DNA of 10,895 nucleotides from Thermoflexales bacterium. Its GTDB lineage: Bacteria > Chloroflexota > Anaerolineae > Fen-1058. A model generated the notes under the pieces. That model was not told the DNA's origin. It was given only the letters and a program-made list of their open reading frames with translations, and made no database searches. The translations under genes were made by a program, and so were the position numbers. The stretch is taken from contig JAFGFO010000286.1 in the NCBI GenBank assembly GCA_016931085.1, positions 1 through 10,895 on the forward strand. The letters are read 5' to 3'. Of this stretch, positions 7,137 through 10,895 are shown in pieces. How positions within the stretch are numbered: the first letter of the stretch is position 1; the number at the start of each line of letters is the position of its first letter.

Positions 7137-7895
7137 CTTGCCTTTTTTCTTGCCTTTGCGAGTCTCGACCTCTGGCGGCTGGTAGTCCAAAGCCTGGCCT
7201 AACACTTCCACCAGTGTGTGCAAGGTCTTGACGCGTGCCCACCATTTGCAGTTGCCCTCGACCACCGTCCACGGCGCGCTGATCGTGCTGGTCTTGAGCA
7301 GCATGTCGTTGACGGCCTCGGCATACTGATCCCATTTCTCGCGGTTGCGCCAGTCCTCGTCGGTTAGCTTCCATGCCTTGTAAGCAAGGTCCTGGCGCTC
7401 CTCAAAGCGGCGCAACTGCTCGTCGGGGCTGATGTGAATCCAGAATTTGACCAGGATCATGCCAAAGTCGACCAGTTGCCGCTCGAATTCGTTGATCTCG
7501 CGGTAGGCACGCCGCCACTCAGCCTCGCTGCAAAAGCCTTCGAGGCGCTCGACCATGACACGCCCGTACCAACTGCGGTCAAAGATAAGGATTTGCTTTT
7601 CCTCGGGCGGCCTCAGCCGGCGCCAAAATCGCCACATGTACTGGTGAGTGCGGTCCTCGCTGGCCGGCGCGGCGATGCTGAATACCTCGTAGCCGCGCGG
7701 GTCGAGCTTTTCGGTCACACGCTTGATGTTGCCCCCCTTGCCGGCCGCGTCCCAGCCCTCGTAGACGACCACCAACGTTCGCTTGTGCGCGTACAGTTGA
7801 TAGGCCAGCGCTCGCAGTTGCAACTGGTAGCGCACCAGCTCAGTCTCGTAGCTCTCCTGGTCTAATTGCTTGTCCAGATCGACGGTCTCTAGCAT
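7128..7895 (-). CDS. PPK2 family polyphosphate kinase, like the C-terminal half of PAP
   Basis: 255 residues, a P-loop enzyme of the PPK2 family, which moves phosphate between polyphosphate and nucleotides. Walker A is GWDAAGKG at 47-54, Walker B region is FDRSWYGR at 105-112, and a Trp/Arg-rich lid (MWRFWRRL) lies at 87-94. The stretch EDWRNREKWDQY at 180-191 is, from memory of the family, very like the second domain of the two-domain polyphosphate:AMP phosphotransferase (class II PPK2, such as Pseudomonas PA3455). AMP to ADP is therefore the likely reaction, but class is not proven. The tail is a run of lysines (KGKKKGKKK), coded by the T-tract of the convergent terminator. The ATG directly abuts the stop of the upstream PPK2 gene; its Shine-Dalgarno GGAGG lies within that gene, so the two are probably translationally coupled. 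Confidence 0.92.
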   Translation of the reverse strand: MLETVDLDKQLDQESYETELVRYQLQLRALAYQLYAHKRTLVVVYEGWDAAGKGGNIKRVTEKLDPRGYEVFSIAAPASEDRTHQYMWRFWRRLRPPEEKQILIFDRSWYGRVMVERLEGFCSEAEWRRAYREINEFERQLVDFGMILVKFWIHISPDEQLRRFEERQDLAYKAWKLTDEDWRNREKWDQYAEAVNDMLLKTSTISAPWTVVEGNCKWWARVKTLHTLVEVLGQALDYQPPEVETRKGKKKGKKK

Positions 7896-8681
7896 CTAGT
7901 CCCCCTCCTTGTCCGCCTGGTCGCTGTCAGGATTGGGGTGGCCAGGCGGCGCTGGCGGCAGCGCTGCACCACGTTTTTGAAGCGCTTCTTCCAGGTGACG
8001 AATGATCGTTTCGAAAATCTTGGCTCGCGCCCAGCGGCGGTCAGTGGCCTCGACGATCGTCCACGGCCCCCACTCGGCCTCAGTGCGTTCCAGCATCTCT
8101 TCGATGGCTAGGAGGTACTCGTCGTACTTGCGATGGTGTTCCCAGTCTTCTGGCTGGACGTGCCAGGCTTCGATCGGGTCCTTCTCCAGCTTCTTGAAGC
8201 GTTGGGCTTGCTCTTTCTTGCTGATGTGCAAAAAGAACTTGATGAGCACATAGCCGTCGTCGGCCAGGGTGCGCTCGAAATCGGCAATGTCCCGGTAGGC
8301 TTTGCGCCACTCTTCCTCCGGCGTCAGCCCTTCCACGCGCTCGACCATCACACGGCCGTACCACGAGCGGTCGAAAATGGCCATCTCGCCATAATTGGGC
8401 AACTTGAGCCAAAAGCGCCACAGCCACGGCATGTGCAGCTCGTAGGTGCGGGGAGCCTGGATGGCGTACAGCTTGAAGCCGCGCGGATCGAGCCGCTGGG
8501 TGAGCAAGTTGATCGAAGTGCCCTTGCCGGACGCATCCCAGCCCTCGAAGAGGGTCACGCTGGGGATGTGAGCGTCCCAACACGCTTTTTGAAGATCGGC
8601 CAGCCGGCCGCGCAGAGTGGGAAAGCGCTCGTTGTAGGCCGCTTTCGACAGTTTTCTGCTCAGATCAACCTTCTCGAGCAT
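7896..8681 (-). CDS. PPK2 family polyphosphate kinase, like the N-terminal half of PAP
   Basis: 261 residues with the same fold as its downstream neighbour. Walker A GWDASGKG starts at residue 47, exactly as in the neighbour; FDRSWYGR is at 103-110; the lid LWRFWLKL is at 87-94. The ATG at 8681 is preferred over a GTG at 8687 because GGGGAGG ends 5 bases before the ATG and would overlap the GTG. The C-terminal tail (about 235-261) is Pro/Asp-rich and likely disordered. Local similarities (EDWEHHRKYDEY at 178-189) place it nearer the first domain of fused PAP. In the fused enzymes as I recall them the first domain has a degraded phosphate-binding site, but here Walker A, Lys53 and Walker B are all intact, so both subunits could be active. 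Neighbouring adk gene supports a role in AMP/ADP/ATP recycling. Confidence 0.9.
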   Translation of the reverse strand: MLEKVDLSRKLSKAAYNERFPTLRGRLADLQKACWDAHIPSVTLFEGWDASGKGTSINLLTQRLDPRGFKLYAIQAPRTYELHMPWLWRFWLKLPNYGEMAIFDRSWYGRVMVERVEGLTPEEEWRKAYRDIADFERTLADDGYVLIKFFLHISKKEQAQRFKKLEKDPIEAWHVQPEDWEHHRKYDEYLLAIEEMLERTEAEWGPWTIVEATDRRWARAKIFETIIRHLEEALQKRGAALPPAPPGHPNPDSDQADKEGD

Positions 8682-8697
8682 AGTCACCTCCCCAGAC

Positions 8698-8718
8698 GAA
8701 CCTGAAACCTGAAACCAT
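8698..8718 (+). repeat. Period-7 tandem repeat AAACCTG between adk and PPK2
   Basis: Units GAACCTG, AAACCTG, AAACCAT. The array fills most of the short gap between the adk stop (8721) and the PPK2 start (8681), next to the PPK2 ribosome site. Confidence 0.75.
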
Positions 8719-8720
8719 CT

Positions 8721-9371
8721 TCATGCCACGGCCGCCCGCAGCTCGGCTTCCACTTTGTCGATGGCCTGATTGCCGTCCACTTCGACCAGCACACCTTGCT
8801 GGCGGTAGTACGCGACGAGCGGGTTGGTCTGCGCCCAATAGACCTGCAGCCGCTTGCGCATGGTCTCTTCGTTGTCGTCGTCGCGCTGGTACAACTCGCC
8901 GCCGTCCTTGTCGCAGACTCCTGGCGTCTTGGGTGGGTTGAAGCGGACATGGTACGACTCGCCGCACGTCCGGCACAGCCGCCGCCCACTCACCCGCTCG
9001 ACCAGCACTTCGTCCGGCACGAGGATGCACGGCACGACGCCGATTTTCTGTCCCTTGGCCGCCAGGGCCTCGTCCAGCGCCTCGGCCTGTGCCAGCGTGC
9101 GTGGAAAACCGTCGAGCAGGGCGCCGGCGGCGCAGTCAGGCCGCGACAGGCGCTCCATCACCATCTGGATGGTGACATCGTCGGGCACCAACTCGCCGCG
9201 ATCCATGTAGGTCTTGGCCAGCTTGCCCAACGCGGTCTCGTTCTTGAGGTTTTCGCGAAATAGGTCGCCGCTGGCCACGTGCGGCAGGGCCAATGCGTCG
9301 CGCAGCTTGACCGCCTGGGTGCCTTTGCCCGAGGCGGGCGGGCCGATGAGAATGATGTATTTGGATTGCAT
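8721..9371 (-). CDS. adk: Adenylate kinase with zinc-type lid
   Basis: 216 residues from the ATG at 9371, the usual size for long-form adenylate kinase, which catalyses 2 ADP = ATP + AMP in the cytoplasm. P-loop GPPASGKGT is at 10-18, the AMP site includes SGDLFRE at 34-40 and DGFPRT at 87-92, and the lid carries Cys133, Cys136, Cys153 and Asp156, the C-C-C-D zinc set known from Bacillus subtilis. NPPKTPGVC in the lid is also typical. The start is supported by AAGGAG about 7 bases upstream and by family length. The reading frame, however, continues upstream without a stop into a DinB-like domain and its own start at 9833, so a 370-residue fusion may be made as well. It lies upstream of two PPK2 genes in the same operon. 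Its AMP output can feed polyphosphate-dependent AMP phosphorylation. Confidence 0.93.
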   Translation of the reverse strand: MQSKYIILIGPPASGKGTQAVKLRDALALPHVASGDLFRENLKNETALGKLAKTYMDRGELVPDDVTIQMVMERLSRPDCAAGALLDGFPRTLAQAEALDEALAAKGQKIGVVPCILVPDEVLVERVSGRRLCRTCGESYHVRFNPPKTPGVCDKDGGELYQRDDDNEETMRKRLQVYWAQTNPLVAYYRQQGVLVEVDGNQAIDKVEAELRAAVA

Positions 9372-9833
9372 GACTGTTCTCCTTAGAAGATAGTTCTTCG
9401 CATAGTCGGCTTGGCCGCAGTGAAGCGCAAAGTGAGTCGCCAGCCGGACGATGTGCTCGGCCAGCGACTCGTACTCCTCGCCGCAGGGGCTTGTATAAGG
9501 CTGCTCGAGTTTCGCCTCATCGATCGCCCCGACGATCTGCTTGGCTACCCCCACGGCTGCTTGCAAGTCCGCGATCACCTTGGCTTTGAGCAGCCCTGTT
9601 TCGCTAAACTCTCGATCGCGCTGGCGGACGTAGCCGTTTTTCAGGATGCCGGCGCCAAAGTAATGATTGAGATTGCCGGTCAGGTGGCGAGTCAGTGTGC
9701 CGATTGAGTTGGGGATGTTGCCTTCTTTGGACCACAGGCGGTCTTGCGGCAGAGATTCTATCAGCTCGATCAAGCCGTGCGCATAGCGCTCAATTGCTTT
9801 CACGGCCAGTTGAACGATCAGCAAATTTGACAT
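9372..9833 (-). CDS. DinB-like four-helix domain, in frame with adk
   Basis: 154 residues before the adk start, with no intervening stop: the natural product of this start is a 370-residue DinB-Adk protein ending at 8721. The pattern fits the DinB/YfiT metal-binding four-helix family: His50 in the second helix and an H-x3-H pair (His134, His138) followed by CGQADY, like the usual HxGQ motif. Family members include thiol transferases and many uncharacterised stress proteins; no substrate can be named. The ATG at 9833 has AAGGAG 6 bases upstream. The domain looks complete but ends within a few residues of the last helix, right where adk begins, as if its stop codon had been lost. Its start overlaps the end of the upstream small gene by 16 bases. 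Confidence 0.75.
9376..9383 (-). promoter_or_regulatory. Internal Shine-Dalgarno for adk
   Basis: On the minus strand TAAGGAGA lies shortly upstream of ATG 9371, within the last codons of the DinB-like part. It argues that adenylate kinase is translated as a separate protein even though the upstream frame is open into it. Confidence 0.6.
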
Positions 9834-10030
9834 TTAATCTCCTTGGTGTGATAGCTATTGCTCAAATCGCGCTTGGCCAAGTATAGCCTATAAATGCTCG
9901 CAGCGCAAATAGAGTCTACCACCGGTGGCAAGAACAGATAAACCAAGAAACCCACCACAGCTTGCCAGCCAAACTTGCTTGCCTCAGGCTCGCGCGTCGT
10001 CTCTACGTCAGATTTGCGATCAATTGTCAT
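9818..10030 (-). CDS. Small single-span membrane protein, unknown function
   Basis: 70 residues. The N-terminal 20 are charged; residues about 22-48 are strongly hydrophobic with a Pro-Pro in the middle (LVYLFLPPVVDSICAAS at 29-45), giving one bent or two short membrane segments; the C-terminal part is polar and ends in Cys-Gln-Ile-Cys. I do not recognise a family. Evidence that it is real: GGAGGAAGG lies just upstream of the ATG, it is the first frame after a near-consensus promoter, and its last 16 bases overlap the DinB-like start, so the ribosome site of the next gene is within its coding region. It heads the DinB-adk-PPK2-PPK2 operon. Confidence 0.65.
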   Translation of the reverse strand: MTIDRKSDVETTREPEASKFGWQAVVGFLVYLFLPPVVDSICAASIYRLYLAKRDLSNSYHTKEIKCQIC

Positions 10031-10084
10031 TGCCTTCCTCCACCATCTGAATTGTCTTTAGACGTTAGGTTCATAACCACTATC

Positions 10085-10113
10085 ATTGTATCTGTATTCG
10101 CCGAGCTTGTCAA
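10085..10113 (-). promoter_or_regulatory. Strong sigma70-type promoter of the adk-PPK2 operon
   Basis: On the minus strand a perfect -35 TTGACA (10113-10108) is followed after exactly 17 bases by TACAAT (10090-10085, 5 of 6). Transcription would start near 10078, inside a small palindrome GGTT-CAT-AACC (10068-10078) that could be an operator, leaving a leader of about 48 bases before ATG 10030. Confidence 0.8.
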
Positions 10114-10130
10114 GTGCCTCCACGGTCAGG

Positions 10131-10154
10131 AACCGAGTTTGGAAAAACTCGGTT
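10131..10154. repeat. REP-like hairpin AACCGAGTTT / AAACTCGGTT
   Basis: Perfect 10-bp inverted arms with a GGAA tetraloop. No T-run follows on the plus strand. On the minus strand it lies upstream of the operon promoter and would not be transcribed with it. The form fits a dispersed palindromic (REP/MITE-like) element better than a terminator. Confidence 0.6.
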
Positions 10155-10223
10155 TCTTAGAGGCAAGTCACAAATTTCAACATTTCAGTCATTTTCCTTA
10201 ATGATTTTTGCCTGCAAAACTCG

Positions 10224-10229
10224 TATAAT
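10224..10229 (+). promoter_or_regulatory. -10 element for the sugar-binding protein gene
   Basis: A perfect TATAAT about 250 bases upstream of the lipoprotein gene. No convincing -35 is visible at 17 bases (ATGATT at 10201-10206), so an activator may be needed, as is common for sugar-transport genes. Confidence 0.4.
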
Positions 10230-10316
10230 ATGAGAGATATTTTTGTTACGAGATGTGGAAAGGCAGGCTTTACCCCCATAACAAAACTGGCGACATCGTA
10301 GAGCATGCAAAGCTGA

Positions 10317-10340
10317 GATCTGCAACCTGCAATCTGAAAC
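10317..10340 (+). repeat. Period-7 repeat (AAYCTGC)
   Basis: Units GATCTGC, AACCTGC, AATCTGA, then AAC, in step at period 7. It lies in the leader of the sugar-binding protein gene, before the GAGGAGGTG sequence at 10348-10356. Confidence 0.6.
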
Positions 10341-10347
10341 TATTTTG

Positions 10348-10366
10348 AGAGGAGGTGTTTATGTAG
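10348..10366 (+). promoter_or_regulatory. Strong ribosome site followed by a start-stop (ATGTAG)
   Basis: GAGGAGGTG precedes ATG (10361-10363) at good spacing, and the very next codon is TAG. It may be a minimal reading frame that holds ribosomes in the leader, or the remnant of a lost gene start. Confidence 0.45.
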
Positions 10367-10372
10367 GAGACG

Positions 10373-10399
10373 ATGCCAGGGGCAAAAGTCGTTTGTTAA
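10373..10399 (+). CDS. Possible 8-codon leader peptide MPGAKVVC
   Basis: ATG to TAA encodes eight residues in the leader of the sugar-binding protein gene. TAGGAGA lies three bases upstream, a rather short distance. A second AAGGAG overlaps its stop (10398-10403) but has no start codon after it. Function is unknown and chance occurrence is quite possible. Confidence 0.2.
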   Translation: MPGAKVVC

Positions 10400-10424
10400 G
10401 GAGAGTTCACCAGTTTCGCATCCC

Positions 10425-10459
10425 AAACTCGAAACTCGGAACTCGAAATTCAATTAATC
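10425..10459 (+). repeat. Period-7 tandem repeat AAACTCG drifting to AATTAA
   Basis: Units AAACTCG, AAACTCG, GAACTCG, AAATTCA, ATTAATC. The right end (TTCAATTAA, 10449-10457) is identical to the left edge of the array at 216-259, linking GC-richer and AT-rich forms of the repeat. It lies 20 bases before the sugar-binding protein start. Confidence 0.75.
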
Positions 10460-10478
10460 TATGAGGGAGAGGAAAATA

Positions 10479-10895
10479 ATGACTCGCAAAATCGTATTTA
10501 CACTGATCGCTTTGATCACTGTGGCCAGTATGCTGGTGAGCGCCTGCACGACACCGGCGACACCCCAACCGACGGCTACCACGCCGCCGTCTCAGCCGGC
10601 CAAGCCCACAGCCGAGCCGGCCAAGCTGACAGGCAAGGTGGAGATCTTTTCGTGGTGGACGGGGGGCGGTGAGGCCGATGGCCTGGCCCAGATGTTCGGG
10701 ATCTATAGCCAAAAGTATCCCAACGTCGAGATCATCAATGCCACGGTCGCCGGCGGGGCCGGCTCGAACGCCAAGGCCGTGCTCAAGACGCGCATGCTGG
10801 GCGGCGATCCGCCGGACTCGTTCCAGGTGCACGCCGGGCAAGAGATCGCCGACTGGGTCTATGCCGACAAGATGGAGCCGCTGGACGATCTGTAC
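10479..10895 (+). CDS. Sugar ABC transporter binding lipoprotein (partial, 3' end outside window)
   Basis: 139 codons from ATG 10479 to the window edge, frame open. The start is supported by GAGGGAGAGG upstream and by a lipoprotein signal peptide: Lys4, hydrophobic core 5-20 and lipobox V-S-A-Cys23, so it should be anchored outside the membrane. A Thr/Pro-rich linker (24-50) leads to the mature domain (family 1 extracellular solute-binding proteins): [17 protein letters not shown] at 53-69, then [29 protein letters not shown] (about 106-125). From memory these motifs closely match the glucose/galactose-binding protein of Thermus thermophilus, so uptake of glucose or a related sugar is likely. 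Permease and ATPase genes would be expected downstream, beyond the window. Confidence 0.9.
   Translation, partial: MTRKIVFTLIALITVASMLVSACTTPATPQPTATTPPSQPAKPTAEPAKLTGKVEIFSWWTGGGEADGLAQMFGIYSQKYPNVEIINATVAGGAGSNAKAVLKTRMLGGDPPDSFQVHAGQEIADWVYADKMEPLDDLY

Larger units (their letters stand above)
10031..10478. other. Gene-free divergent region
   Basis: About 450 bases without a credible gene. It holds the minus-strand promoter of the adk-PPK2 operon, a 10-bp stem hairpin (10131-10154), a plus-strand -10 (10224-10229), a folded leader with an 8-base inverted repeat (10241-10248 and 10279-10286), a start codon followed at once by a stop (10361-10366), an 8-codon frame (10373-10399) and two period-7 arrays. 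Confidence 0.7.

Noticed and set aside
10317..10459. Repeats considered as a CRISPR array
   Set aside because: Units are 7 bases with no spacers and no cas genes nearby.
10407..10841. Minus-strand frame of 144 codons at the right edge
   Set aside because: The plus strand encodes a clear lipoprotein signal and sugar-binding domain there; the minus frame is low-complexity Arg/Gly/Leu.

Overview
The window looks like chromosomal DNA from a GC-rich bacterium, most likely a Chloroflexota (Anaerolineae-like) lineage. This is an inference from gene style: an FHA/winged-helix regulator, long GAF-rich hybrid kinases, a DinB-like protein, a tandem PPK2 pair and a TtGBP-like sugar-binding lipoprotein. 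No rRNA, tRNA, CRISPR array or transposase is visible.

Layout. (1) Positions 1-248 hold no gene, only short repeats. (2) On the minus strand, a membrane-anchored penicillin-acylase homologue (2653-911) is followed by an FHA plus winged-helix regulator (875-249). Two AGACCC-TWA-GGRTCT palindromes and an extended -10 lie at their junction. (3) On the plus strand from 2757 there is a two-gene signalling operon: a soluble three-GAF hybrid histidine kinase, then a REC-PAS-histidine kinase 10 bases downstream. It ends in a hairpin terminator at 7107-7127 that fills the gap to the convergent operon. (4) On the minus strand from 10030 to 7128 there is a tightly packed operon with a near-consensus promoter (TTGACA-N17-TACAAT). 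It encodes a 70-residue membrane protein, a DinB-like domain joined in frame to adenylate kinase, and two consecutive PPK2 polyphosphate kinases with no bases between them. (5) On the plus strand from 10479, running off the window, is a sugar ABC-transporter binding lipoprotein, preceded by a leader of about 240 bases rich in start-like signals.

How the genes fit together. The two PPK2 genes resemble, in order, the two halves of the fused polyphosphate:AMP phosphotransferase (PAP). With adenylate kinase they would make a complete route from AMP and polyphosphate to ATP (PAP: AMP to ADP; Adk: 2 ADP to ATP + AMP). The signalling operon could form a phosphorelay, but no HPt domain or DNA-binding response regulator is visible.

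Most notable points: the acylase homologue has lost the segment that carries the catalytic N-terminal serine but keeps an open frame; the DinB-like and adk genes share one frame without a stop; and five places, at gene ends or just before genes, carry short tandem repeats of period exactly 7 with related but different units, reminiscent of the STRR heptamer repeats of cyanobacteria.
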